This document shows, piece after piece, positions 55,086 through 64,000 of a stretch of DNA of 64,000 nt. Numbering within the stretch: the first letter of the stretch is position 1; every line of letters starts with the position of its first letter. Both the position numbers and the translations under genes were made by a program. Origin of the DNA: Gammaproteobacteria bacterium (GTDB taxonomy: Bacteria; Pseudomonadota; Gammaproteobacteria; Pseudomonadales; Azotimanducaceae). The stretch is from positions 27,283-91,282 of the forward strand of contig PAPD01000012.1 in assembly GCA_002708765.1 (NCBI GenBank), in the 5' to 3' direction. Below the pieces are notes generated by a model. It did no database searches and was not told where the DNA came from. It worked only from the letters and a program-made list of their open reading frames with translations.

Positions 55086-58013
55086 ATGAAAAATAGTAAG
55101 GAGATTGACAGCTTTAAGACGAAACTAGACCGGACTATGGAGAAAAAGTTTTCGGAACTGATAGTTTCTTTTGAACCGGAGGAGAGTCCCCAGTCGGCGG
55201 AGCTATTTTTTGGTTCTTGCGTAAAAATTTTGGAAAGTGGTTGGCGATCTCGGGAGATTCTGCAGCTATTTTTCAGTGTCATAGAAAAAGATTTCACTCC
55301 ATCGAGCATCGAGAGGGTTGCTGGGATGATAGATCGGTTTTCGGGTTTCTCTAATGACCCTTTGAGCGAATATCTCTTGTGGTTGCTGGATGCGCTAGAT
55401 AATTATGACCCGTTGGAAATCCTTTTGGTCGAAGAATTGTCGCATGAAATCCATCGAATCAATCCCTTTAACTCTAAGTTGCTGTGTTCTTATTTCTGTG
55501 CTTTGAGACGGAGTTTCAACACCAAGAAAAACCGAACAAGATTGAAGCTATGGTTGGTTATCGCTAAAAAGTGGTGCGAACTCGAAAATGATTATCTAGA
55601 ACAGTTATTTTTCCATTCCGATCAATCCCTTAGTTCTTGCGATCTGATAAAGGAAATAGAGGAGATAAATCCAAAAGCTGCCATGACATTTGTTGTTAAG
55701 GCAAAAGAACTTGAAGATCTGGCCTTGTTGAATTGTGCAGAATTTAAAGTGCTCCTAGTGCTATTTTCGGCAGAAGGAATAGAGGATCTTGTTGATGCCG
55801 GGATCAATTTGTCTGACGCTGCTGGAGACAAAGCCACCCTTCTGTTTGAATTGTCTAGTAAAATAAGAACAAAGCAGGCCGTAATTAGTTTATGGAATAA
55901 TTCACAGAGGTTACCTCTAGAAAAACCAGATTTAATTGCAGAATGGGTGGACGAAGGGGTAAGGGATTCTTCTCTAAGCAATGCGGCACTTAACGCCTAT
56001 TTTAGTCTTGAATCGAGATCATCGGTTGATTGTATGAAGCGATTGAATAGCGAGGTGACTCTTTCCGATCATAAAAGGGTGTTCGAGCTAGTTGCGGTGG
56101 CTGTTTCGGGAGAGGATATTAGCATTAATCAGGTAGCGAGCCGGAGTATTCGTGAAGAAGATATTCTGGGATCGGAGACTGATAACAAAAAGAATGCTAT
56201 CTGGCTTCCAGAAAAAATTAGTATGTTTGAAAAACCAGAAGATAATTTTGGTTTCTATAAGATTTCTCTATTTCATCAGCTCGGTTTCCGAGAGTTTGGT
56301 TGTCTTGGTGGCATGCAGAAAGTAAATCGGCAGATCCGCTTGCGACGAGATTCTTCGTTAGCCAAATTTATATTCCTTGCTGTCGAGAGCGCAAGAATCG
56401 ATTGGCGCCTAAGAGAAAAATTCCCTGGTCTTTCTACGCAGCTGGATAGGCAGCGAGCTCATGCTTTGTCTCAGCGCTCTGAAGGAAGCGAACAAAAATC
56501 GGAACTGTTGGAAATACTGGTTCGGATAAGTCTGGGCCAGACACCCAAAGAAATAGGAAAGAAAAGGTATCGAGAGGAGGCAGGTTATCTTTTCGGCTAT
56601 CTGGACTTGCTGAGGCCTGGAGTTGCCGGTCTGGAGGTTTCTTTGCACGTTCTATCTTTGTGTTATGAGCTCATTTCCGATGGAAAGAAAGTTTCCTCTC
56701 TCCAAGATCCAATCTCGACCTTGATTACGGAGTCAGATTTCCCAGAACCCGTTAGATACAGAGAGCACTTGAAACTAGAGGCGCTTATCAGCGAGCCAGA
56801 GCCTTCTCTGTTAATAGAGACCAGTGTCGACGACCCAGCTCATGTGCTGGGTGACTCATATGAAGAAAATATGATTAGCGATAGTGATGCAAATGATGTC
56901 GAAGTTGGCGATTTAAAAAAAGAAAATCTAGATGGTGGGGTTGCGATCTATCTGGAAGAAGTCGCGAACGAGCCTGACCAGAAAAAATCTGGCATCGAAG
57001 ATAATGCTGAGGATGATTTTCCAGCTGCGATGAGAAAGAGATTTTTCAAATCGAAATACTCAGTGTTCCAGTATGATGAATGGGATTACGAGATACGCGA
57101 CTATCGTCCTGGTTGGTGTTCACTTTACGAGCGAACCGATTTGGATATGGACCAGGAATGCTTTGATCGAATTGTCTCTGACAATGGACCTATAATTGAG
57201 AAAATACGAAGAGAATTAGCCAGAATCCGACCGCAAACTTTGAAGAAAGTTAAGGGCATGATTGATGGTGAAGACATTGATATCGAGAAAACAATTTCCT
57301 ATGTCCTGGATAAAAAGGCTGGGGTGAATCCTGATGAAAATATTTATGAGCAGCGCCAGCGAGTTGAGCGTGATGTGTCTACACTTTTTTTGATTGATAT
57401 GAGTGCTTCGACCGACGATTTAGTTGCTCCTCCCGGGGATCAAATCTCTAAAGTAGCTAGCCATTTTGGCAATCAAAAGATAGATCGAAAAATAATTGAC
57501 CTTGAAAAAGAAGCCGTTTCTCTGATTTCTTATGTGCTGGACGAGTTGGGAGATGAATATTCAATTTGCGGATTTTCTGGATATGGTCGTGAGCAGGTAG
57601 ATTATTATCTGTGCAAGAGCTTCGATGATTCCATGGGCGCTCTTTCAAAGGGCATGATAGGTGGGCTAGTACCATGTCGTAGCACAAGAATGGGAGCACC
57701 GATAAGGCATGCGACTCGAGATCTCGTGGCAACGGGCTCTAGAGTAAAAGCCTTGATAGTATTATCCGACGGTTATCCTCAGGATCATGACTATGGACCT
57801 GACCGTAACTCCAAAACATACGGATTGATGGATACCATGAAAGCGCTGGCGGAAGCAAAGCAGAAGGGCGTTTCTACTTTCTGTTTAACCGTTGATCCTT
57901 CGGGTAATGACTATCTGAGAGATATGTGCTCTGAGAGTCAGTACATGGTGATAAGAGATATTAGCGAGTTGCCTACGGAATTATCGAGAGTCTATAGAGG
58001 TCTTACAGGGTGA
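55086..58013 (+). CDS. VWA domain protein, CbbO/NorD-like
   Basis: C-terminal VWA MIDAS 'TLFLIDMSASTDD', 'ALIVLSDGYPQDHDYGPDRNSKTYGLMDTMKALAEAKQKGVSTFCLTVDPSGNDYL'; adjacent to NorQ-like ATPase. Confidence 0.9.
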   Translation: MKNSKEIDSFKTKLDRTMEKKFSELIVSFEPEESPQSAELFFGSCVKILESGWRSREILQLFFSVIEKDFTPSSIERVAGMIDRFSGFSNDPLSEYLLWLLDALDNYDPLEILLVEELSHEIHRINPFNSKLLCSYFCALRRSFNTKKNRTRLKLWLVIAKKWCELENDYLEQLFFHSDQSLSSCDLIKEIEEINPKAAMTFVVKAKELEDLALLNCAEFKVLLVLFSAEGIEDLVDAGINLSDAAGDKATLLFELSSKIRTKQAVISLWNNSQRLPLEKPDLIAEWVDEGVRDSSLSNAALNAYFSLESRSSVDCMKRLNSEVTLSDHKRVFELVAVAVSGEDISINQVASRSIREEDILGSETDNKKNAIWLPEKISMFEKPEDNFGFYKISLFHQLGFREFGCLGGMQKVNRQIRLRRDSSLAKFIFLAVESARIDWRLREKFPGLSTQLDRQRAHALSQRSEGSEQKSELLEILVRISLGQTPKEIGKKRYREEAGYLFGYLDLLRPGVAGLEVSLHVLSLCYELISDGKKVSSLQDPISTLITESDFPEPVRYREHLKLEALISEPEPSLLIETSVDDPAHVLGDSYEENMISDSDANDVEVGDLKKENLDGGVAIYLEEVANEPDQKKSGIEDNAEDDFPAAMRKRFFKSKYSVFQYDEWDYEIRDYRPGWCSLYERTDLDMDQECFDRIVSDNGPIIEKIRRELARIRPQTLKKVKGMIDGEDIDIEKTISYVLDKKAGVNPDENIYEQRQRVERDVSTLFLIDMSASTDDLVAPPGDQISKVASHFGNQKIDRKIIDLEKEAVSLISYVLDELGDEYSICGFSGYGREQVDYYLCKSFDDSMGALSKGMIGGLVPCRSTRMGAPIRHATRDLVATGSRVKALIVLSDGYPQDHDYGPDRNSKTYGLMDTMKALAEAKQKGVSTFCLTVDPSGNDYLRDMCSESQYMVIRDISELPTELSRVYRGLTG

Positions 58014-58080
58014 CTTCAGTTTATTTGTGTGCCAATGTTTGTTCAAAAGAAGTTTCGGTTTTTCTGGTGTTAGAGTTTAG

Positions 58081-58743
58081 ATGGTATTAAGTAAAACTGG
58101 TCAAGACAACCCAACTGTGAGAGATAACTATCATCATGGAGATCTGCGCAAAGCATTACTTGTCTGCGCATGTGAATATCTTCGTGAAAAAGGCACTGAC
58201 ACACTTAGCCTTAGAGCGTTAGCGAGAGAGGTTGGGGTTTCGCCTAGGGCTCCATATAGACATTTCGTTAGCAGAAACGCTCTATTTGCTGGAATTGCTA
58301 GCTTTGGGTTGGAGATTCTTCAGGAAGAGTTAGAGGCGGTTGAAAAAAAAGAATCGCTTGAGCCAAAAGAAATATTAGTTGAAATGGGGCTTGTGTACAT
58401 GCGTTTCGCTCTTGCACATCCGGAAAAGTATAAGCTTATATTAAATACTAGCCTTCTAGACTCAAATGAATACACAGATCTTATGGCTGCAAGAGGAAGA
58501 TGTTTCGATATTTTGGTTAGTGCAATCATAGATGGTCAGCGACTTGGTATATATCGTGAGGGCGAAGTGGAAAAACTAGCGGCGCTAATATGGTCCGGTT
58601 TCCATGGTGCTGCTAGTCTGGTCCAGATAGCAACTCCTATAGTCCCCGAGATTTATGAAAGTCCGGCTGCCTCAGCCATCAAGTATCTGGCCGAAGAACA
58701 AAAGGAAGTGGTGATAGAAGTGCTTAAAGTTATAGAAAAATAA
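58081..58743 (+). CDS. TetR/AcrR family transcriptional regulator
   Basis: 'NYHHGDLRKALLVCACEYLREKGTDTLSLRALAREVGVSPRAPYRHF'. Confidence 0.92.
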   Translation: MVLSKTGQDNPTVRDNYHHGDLRKALLVCACEYLREKGTDTLSLRALAREVGVSPRAPYRHFVSRNALFAGIASFGLEILQEELEAVEKKESLEPKEILVEMGLVYMRFALAHPEKYKLILNTSLLDSNEYTDLMAARGRCFDILVSAIIDGQRLGIYREGEVEKLAALIWSGFHGAASLVQIATPIVPEIYESPAASAIKYLAEEQKEVVIEVLKVIEK

Positions 58744-58825
58744 TCAACGGTCATGTATCACAATCTTCTCAGTGAGATGCTAAAATACGATTTTTAGAAT
58801 TAAGGTTTAATCAAGGAGTTCAAAG

Positions 58826-59956
58826 ATGCCGTTGGTGCTTAACGAAGATCAGAATATGTTGAAAGACTCTGCGAAAAATTTCTGTACAGATAATACTCCT
58901 ATTACTCAGTTACGCAGGCTTAGAGATGAGAATGATCCCCTAGGTTTTGACAATGAAACATGGAGGCAGATGGTCGAGCTTGGATGGGCTGGCATTACGG
59001 TGCCTGAGGCCTATGGTGGTCTTGGTTTCGGTTATATGGGGTTGGGCGTTGTTATGGAAGAGTGCGGTCGAACACTAACAGCATCCCCGCTTTTTTCTAC
59101 TTCGGTACTGGGAACATCGGGCTTGATTTATGGTGGTTCGGAAGAGCAAAAGACCAACCTTTTAGGTCAGGTGGTCGAAGGTAAACTCCTATTGGCTCTG
59201 GCTGTCGAGGAAGGGGCTCATCATAATCCCTACCACATCAAATCCAGAGTAGTGAAGACCGATAAAGGGTATGAAATAACCGGCAGCAAAAATTTCGTCC
59301 TGGATGGTCATGTAGCGAACAAGATCATTGTGGTGGGCCGGACCTCTGGTAAAGATAATGAGAGAGAAGGGATAACCCTACTAATCTTGGATAGAGAGTC
59401 GGCAGGTGTTTCGGTGACCAGAACTACGATGGCTGACAGTCGAAATGCTGCAAACATTAATTTTGACAGCGTTTCAGGAGAACTGCTTGGTGAAGAAGGG
59501 AAGGGCGCGGAAATTCTTGACAAGATTCTTGACGCGGGTCGTATCCTTATAGCCGCTGAAATGCTTGGAGGAATTCAGGAATGTTTTGAAAGGACAGTAG
59601 AGTACCTGAAGACAAGAGAGCAATTTGGCGTGCCCATAGGATCATTTCAAGCCTTAAAACATAGAGCTGCTCAGATGTTTTGTGAGGTAGAGCTGTCTAA
59701 GTCTGTAGTTTTAGAAGCGCTGTCGGCTCTTGATGAGAATTCGGATCAGATTCCTGAATTAGCTTGTCTAGCCAAAGCGAGATTGAACGATACTTATAAC
59801 CTTGTTAGCAGTGAAGGAGTTCAGATGCACGGAGGCATAGGGATGACCGATGAGTATGAGATAGGATTTTTTATGAAGAGGTCTAGAGTTTGTGAACATA
59901 CCTTCGGTGGTAGCGCTTTTCATCGTAACAGATATGGAATACTGCAGGGCTACTAG
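58826..59956 (+). CDS. Acyl-CoA dehydrogenase family protein
   Basis: 'LGWAGITVPEAYGGLGFGYMGLGVVMEECGR', 'YLKTREQFGVPIGSFQALKHRAAQM', 'QMHGGIGMTDEYEI'. Confidence 0.94.
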   Translation: MPLVLNEDQNMLKDSAKNFCTDNTPITQLRRLRDENDPLGFDNETWRQMVELGWAGITVPEAYGGLGFGYMGLGVVMEECGRTLTASPLFSTSVLGTSGLIYGGSEEQKTNLLGQVVEGKLLLALAVEEGAHHNPYHIKSRVVKTDKGYEITGSKNFVLDGHVANKIIVVGRTSGKDNEREGITLLILDRESAGVSVTRTTMADSRNAANINFDSVSGELLGEEGKGAEILDKILDAGRILIAAEMLGGIQECFERTVEYLKTREQFGVPIGSFQALKHRAAQMFCEVELSKSVVLEALSALDENSDQIPELACLAKARLNDTYNLVSSEGVQMHGGIGMTDEYEIGFFMKRSRVCEHTFGGSAFHRNRYGILQGY

Positions 59957-60010
59957 ATTTTCCTGTGGTAGGTTTTGGTTTTAAAGCACTGTATGAGTTA
60001 ATAAGAGGGT

Positions 60011-60901
60011 ATGCCTCAAGCTATGAATAAAGCCTATCTTTTGGTTCTGTGTAGTTACGTCATGGCGCTGGTCGCTGCGTCGTTTGTTCTCTTTTTGACT
60101 CCTGATCTTCATCTTTTGCTAAGGATATTGATCGCCGACGTAGCTGGTACTGTCGTAGTTTTCATCTTTAGTCTATTGTACAAAAACTCCAGCTTTTACG
60201 ATCCGTACTGGAGCATAGTTCCTCTTTTCATCCTTCTATACATGCTCTTTCATTCCACGGCTAATGACTGGATAAGAGAAATTTTGGTTTCGAGCATTAT
60301 TATACTTTGGGGACTCAGGTTAACTATTAACTGGTTATATACATGGAAAGGCCTTGACCATATAGATTGGAGATATACGCTTCTTAAAGAAAAATCGGGA
60401 ATTTTCTGGATGCCTGTGAATTTTTTTGGTATCCATTTAATTCCGACTATCATTGTTTTCATGGCGTGCACGCCGGTTTATTCGGTAACGGTTTCCGGAA
60501 CCAATCAGCTTAACTTTCTTGATATAGCGGCGTTTTGCTTGGGCCTCTTTAGCGTCTGGATTGAATTTCAAGCGGATAGAGAATTGCATCAGTTTCGCTC
60601 AGTAAGAATCGATTCAAGTCAGGTGCTGAATACCGGTCTGTGGAGCTGGTGCCGCCACCCTAATTATCTGGGAGAGCTCGGTTTCTGGACCTCAGTCTTT
60701 CTATTTGGAGCGGCTTCCGGCAATGGATTTAATTTGTTAACCATCTCTGGCCTAACCATAATGCTCCTGCTCTTCATTTTTGTGAGTATTCCTTTGATCG
60801 AAGATAAGTTATCTGTTGATAAGCCAGGTTACCATCAATATAAAGCCAGAACTTTTTCTCTATTGCCTTTATCCAGAATTTTAGGGAATCCATTTTCCTG
60901 A
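60011..60901 (+). CDS. DUF1295 / steroid 5-alpha-reductase-fold membrane protein
   Basis: 'SSFYDPYWSIVPLF', 'LNTGLWSWCRHPNYLGELGFWTSVFLFG', 'IPLIEDKLS'. Confidence 0.9.
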   Translation: MPQAMNKAYLLVLCSYVMALVAASFVLFLTPDLHLLLRILIADVAGTVVVFIFSLLYKNSSFYDPYWSIVPLFILLYMLFHSTANDWIREILVSSIIILWGLRLTINWLYTWKGLDHIDWRYTLLKEKSGIFWMPVNFFGIHLIPTIIVFMACTPVYSVTVSGTNQLNFLDIAAFCLGLFSVWIEFQADRELHQFRSVRIDSSQVLNTGLWSWCRHPNYLGELGFWTSVFLFGAASGNGFNLLTISGLTIMLLLFIFVSIPLIEDKLSVDKPGYHQYKARTFSLLPLSRILGNPFS

Positions 60902-60932
60902 AGAATGTTAATAAGACTGATAAATCTTTAGC

Positions 60933-62294
60933 TTAGTTAAATTCAGATATTACCCCTGCTATCGATTCCTTAGCGTCGCCGAAAAGCATTCTGGTATTCT
61001 CTCCAAAAAATAGCGGATTATCGACCCCCGAAAACCCGGATGCCATAGACCTTTTAAGAACGAAAACAGTTCTCGCCTTATCGACATTTATGATCGGCAT
61101 CCCGTATATCGGTGAGTCTTCATCTTCACGAGCGCTTGGATTAACTACGTCGTTTGCGCCGATGACCACAGCGATATCTACATTCTCTATTCTTGGGTTA
61201 ATATCGTCCATTTCAACGAGTTGCTCATAAGGTACATCAGCCTCCGCCAGAAGCACGTTCATGTGCCCCGGCATTCTCCCAGCTACTGGATGAATAGCGA
61301 AGCTTACCTCGGCCCCATTTTTTTCCAGAATTTCCCCCAGCTCCTTAACCACATGTTGTGCCTGAGCTACAGCCATTCCGTATCCGGGAATAAAGCATAC
61401 ATTGCTGGCGGCTTCGAATAGGTAATATGCATCTTCAACGGAAACAGGTTTGACCTCACCTTCTATTGCTTTTCCTTGCTTGACCGCGCCAAAACCACTA
61501 AAGAGAACATTTGCAAGAGATCGGTTCATAGCCTTACACATGATATTGGTTAGTATTATTCCCGAGGCTCCTACCAAAGAACCTGCTACAATCAGGATAT
61601 TGTTTTCAATGGCAAATCCAGCTGCGCAGGCCGCTATACCTGAGTAGCTGTTGAGTAACGAGATGACTACGGGCATATCAGCCCCACCGATAGGAATTAC
61701 CGCCATCACTCCTAAAAGAAGTGCTAGACCTACCATAACGAAAAGCCACTGACTATTAGGGCTGGGTTCTACAGAGAACAGGTAACCAGAAACCAATATA
61801 CCAATCAGGATTAGACTGTTAACTATTCGTTGTCCCGTAAATACAAGAGCGGCACTATTAATATTTTCACTTAACTTCCCGTACGCGACTAGACTGCCAG
61901 TGAAGGTTATCCCTCCGATTAAGATCGCTAGCAGTACCGTAACGGCAGTAAAGGTACTGATGTCACCCGTGTAGAGAGTTGCCCATCCCACCAGCAGGCT
62001 GGCTGCCCCTCCGGATCCATTAAACAGCGCTACCATCTCTGGCATAGCGGTCATAGCCACTAACCTTGCCGCCAGCGAGCCAATAATTGCACCTACAAAA
62101 ATACCGGCAGCAATGGTCTGATAATCGACAATACCTTTCGAAGTTAATCCGGCTACGATCGCAATTAGCATTCCCATGGATGATAGAAGGTTTCCTCTTC
62201 GCGCGGTAGCAGGAGAACCCAGCATCTTGAGCCCGAACACGAAAAGAATTGCTGAGAGTATATAAGATAAATTTGCAATCAAACCGATACTCAT
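60933..62294 (-). CDS. pntB: NAD(P) transhydrogenase subunit beta
   Basis: 'LFNGSGGAASLLVGW', 'PIGGADMPVVISLLNSYSGIAACAAGF', 'IIVPGYGMAVAQAQH'-like 'CFIPGYGMAVAQAQH'. Confidence 0.95.
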   Translation of the reverse strand: MSIGLIANLSYILSAILFVFGLKMLGSPATARRGNLLSSMGMLIAIVAGLTSKGIVDYQTIAAGIFVGAIIGSLAARLVAMTAMPEMVALFNGSGGAASLLVGWATLYTGDISTFTAVTVLLAILIGGITFTGSLVAYGKLSENINSAALVFTGQRIVNSLILIGILVSGYLFSVEPSPNSQWLFVMVGLALLLGVMAVIPIGGADMPVVISLLNSYSGIAACAAGFAIENNILIVAGSLVGASGIILTNIMCKAMNRSLANVLFSGFGAVKQGKAIEGEVKPVSVEDAYYLFEAASNVCFIPGYGMAVAQAQHVVKELGEILEKNGAEVSFAIHPVAGRMPGHMNVLLAEADVPYEQLVEMDDINPRIENVDIAVVIGANDVVNPSAREDEDSPIYGMPIINVDKARTVFVLKRSMASGFSGVDNPLFFGENTRMLFGDAKESIAGVISEFN

Positions 62295-62581
62295 TTTTCG
62301 CCCTCTCTTTTACTCTTGAACATGCTTAGCATCCTATCCGTTACCATGTATCCACCAACGACATTTATGGTTGCGAACGTCACCGCGGCAACTCCGAGCC
62401 ATTTGCCAAGGTCTGGGTCAGTGGCTCCGGCGGAAAGAAATGCTCCTGCCAGTGTGATGCCGGAGATGGCATTTGCCCCAGACATCAGGGGCGTATGAAG
62501 AGTTGCTGGAACTTTGGATATGAGCTCGAACCCTAGAAATATCGATAGTACTAGGATAAAAGTTAGAAATACGACGTCCAC
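62291..62581 (-). CDS. NAD(P) transhydrogenase subunit alpha part 2 (membrane)
   Basis: 'LFLGFELISKVPATLHTPLMSGANAISGITLAGA'; between pntB and pntAA. Confidence 0.92.
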   Translation of the reverse strand: MDVVFLTFILVLSIFLGFELISKVPATLHTPLMSGANAISGITLAGAFLSAGATDPDLGKWLGVAAVTFATINVVGGYMVTDRMLSMFKSKREGEK

Positions 62582-62582
62582 T

Positions 62583-63719
62583 TTATGTTTTCCTTAAATT
62601 TTTAATGGTTTCATTAACGATACGACCCTCGTGGCTAATTACGCAGCTTTTCAGAATGTCGTCTTCCAAGTCCATTTCGAGGGTCTTGGTGTCTTCATTC
62701 CAGTATTCTGAGAGTAAATTGTAAAGGTTAGCTGAATACATTTGACTAGCGTCTTGTGAAACTATGGACGGCAGGTTGGAGATGCCAATCAATGAAACTC
62801 CTCCTGTTACTACGGTTTTATCCGGTTGTGATCCTTCTACATTTCCGCCTGACTCGACAGCCATATCTACAATGACGCCTCCTGGTTTCATTGCCCCGAC
62901 CATGTCGGCTGTAACAATTCGGGGAGCAGGTCTCCCAAACACCTGAGCGGTTGTTATAACAATGTCGGACCCAGATATTATCTGTTTCATTCCTTCTCTC
63001 TGAAGTGCAAGTTGTTCCGACGTTAATTCTTTCGCGTAGCCATCTTTTGTCTGCCCGGTCTCGCCTAGATCAATTTCAACGAACTTCGCTCCAAGAGATT
63101 CAACTTGTTCCGCTACGACGGGTCTGGTATCAAAGGCTTCTACTCTTGCTCCCAGTCTTTTGGCTGTGGCTATAGCCTGGAGTCCCGCAACTCCGGCTCC
63201 AATAACGAACACTCTGGCCGGTGAAAGCGTTCCTGCTGGGGTCATCATCATCGGTATGATTCGATCTAGCTTTTGTGCTGCCAGCATTACCATTACGTAG
63301 CCAGCAAGATTAGCTTGAGAGCTCAGCGCGTCCATTTTCTGAGCTCTGGTAGTTCTCGGAATCATCTCCATACTTATAGCGCTGATTCCTTTTTCTGTAA
63401 GTGCATCAACCAGCTGGCTCTCATTGTAGGGGTCCAGATAGCTGATATGAATTGCTCCGGATTTCACGAGAGTTACTTCCTCGGCGTCAGGTTTTCTAAC
63501 TCTCAAAATAATGTCTCCTGATCTGATTAATTTCTCTCGATCATCGACAATAGTGGCGCCCGCTTCAGCATATTGCTCGTTACTGTACCCGGATTCAAGT
63601 CCGCAATTGTTTTGAACCTGAACCGAGAGACCTAAACGAGTAAGTTTTTTTACAGAGTCGGGAATCAGCGCGACTCTGCGTTCGTTTGCCCACTTTTCGG
63701 TAGGGACTGCAATTTGCAT
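62583..63719 (-). CDS. NAD(P) transhydrogenase subunit alpha part 1
   Basis: 'VPTEKWANERRVALIPDSVKKLTRLG', 'VIGAGVAGLQAIATAKRLGARVEAFDTRP', 'SLGAKFVEI'. Confidence 0.95.
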   Translation of the reverse strand: MQIAVPTEKWANERRVALIPDSVKKLTRLGLSVQVQNNCGLESGYSNEQYAEAGATIVDDREKLIRSGDIILRVRKPDAEEVTLVKSGAIHISYLDPYNESQLVDALTEKGISAISMEMIPRTTRAQKMDALSSQANLAGYVMVMLAAQKLDRIIPMMMTPAGTLSPARVFVIGAGVAGLQAIATAKRLGARVEAFDTRPVVAEQVESLGAKFVEIDLGETGQTKDGYAKELTSEQLALQREGMKQIISGSDIVITTAQVFGRPAPRIVTADMVGAMKPGGVIVDMAVESGGNVEGSQPDKTVVTGGVSLIGISNLPSIVSQDASQMYSANLYNLLSEYWNEDTKTLEMDLEDDILKSCVISHEGRIVNETIKNLRKT

Positions 63720-63970
63720 ATTTACCTCTCAAGATAATTTTACCTGCCTAAAGGCATATTCGAAAAAAATGATGCTGCACATTGTTGCGAGAAAGTATCA
63801 GAATAATAGCTCGAATTCTAATGTCTTGTTCGAATTTTTCGTATCACTAGATGGTTCGATTCAAGTGATTTGTTTTGTACAATTTTTTACTAGGAAAAAA
63901 ATCCTTTCATACGAATTTTGCCTCATCTGGCGTTAAATTGTTATAAAGATGCTCTACTTTAGGAAAAAAA

Positions 63971-64000
63971 ATGACCTGGAAAAAAGAAGCAGAAGAAATA
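63971..64000 (+). CDS. 5' end of a CDS cut by the window edge (MTWKKEAEEI...), product not determinable; possibly acyl-CoA carboxylase beta-like
   Basis: ATG after an A-rich leader, 10 codons open to the window end; no more sequence available. Confidence 0.35.
   Translation, partial: MTWKKEAEEI

Overview
The window reads as a continuous chromosomal segment from a moderately AT-rich gammaproteobacterium, probably marine; the taxonomy is inferred from gene content only. It carries about 55 protein genes. Housekeeping blocks: dnaX (5'-truncated)-ybaB-recR-rnd-ycgN, hrpA-mlaA, terB-like/dusA, gltX, and split pntAA-pntAB-pntB. There is a large acyl-CoA/redox catabolic region: AMP-ligase, SDRs, PPOX, SnoaL-like, TonB receptor, PhyH, enoyl-CoA hydratase, nitroreductase. 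Two MoxR-AAA/VWA chaperone-type pairs are present. A run of secreted TPR-CHAT protein, TolC-family protein and YegD-like Hsp70 lies next to a GntR-RND efflux operon. One tRNA is present, tRNA-Ala(GGC). Main observations: (1) a textbook A_AAA_AAG -1 frameshift heptamer in the correct phase in dnaX, with an immediate -1-frame stop; (2) four FadR-type operators with exact 14-bp spacing upstream of a GntR/FadR-RND operon and a divergent flavoprotein gene; (3) a 31-bp duplicated 3' end of tRNA-Ala bounding a ~1.2-kb mini-island, with candidate integrase arm-type repeats and an AT-rich neighbouring peptidase gene; (4) a one-base frameshift in hrpA at the DEAH-box junction; (5) an orphan NorQ/NorD-like module; (6) an actinobacterial-like cis-prenyltransferase beside an LPG-synthase-like membrane protein and a CDP-alcohol phosphatidyltransferase; (7) the TPR-CHAT/TolC/Hsp70 locus. 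No CRISPR array, rRNA, transposase or integrase gene was found. All family names come from reading motifs in the translations; no database search was run.
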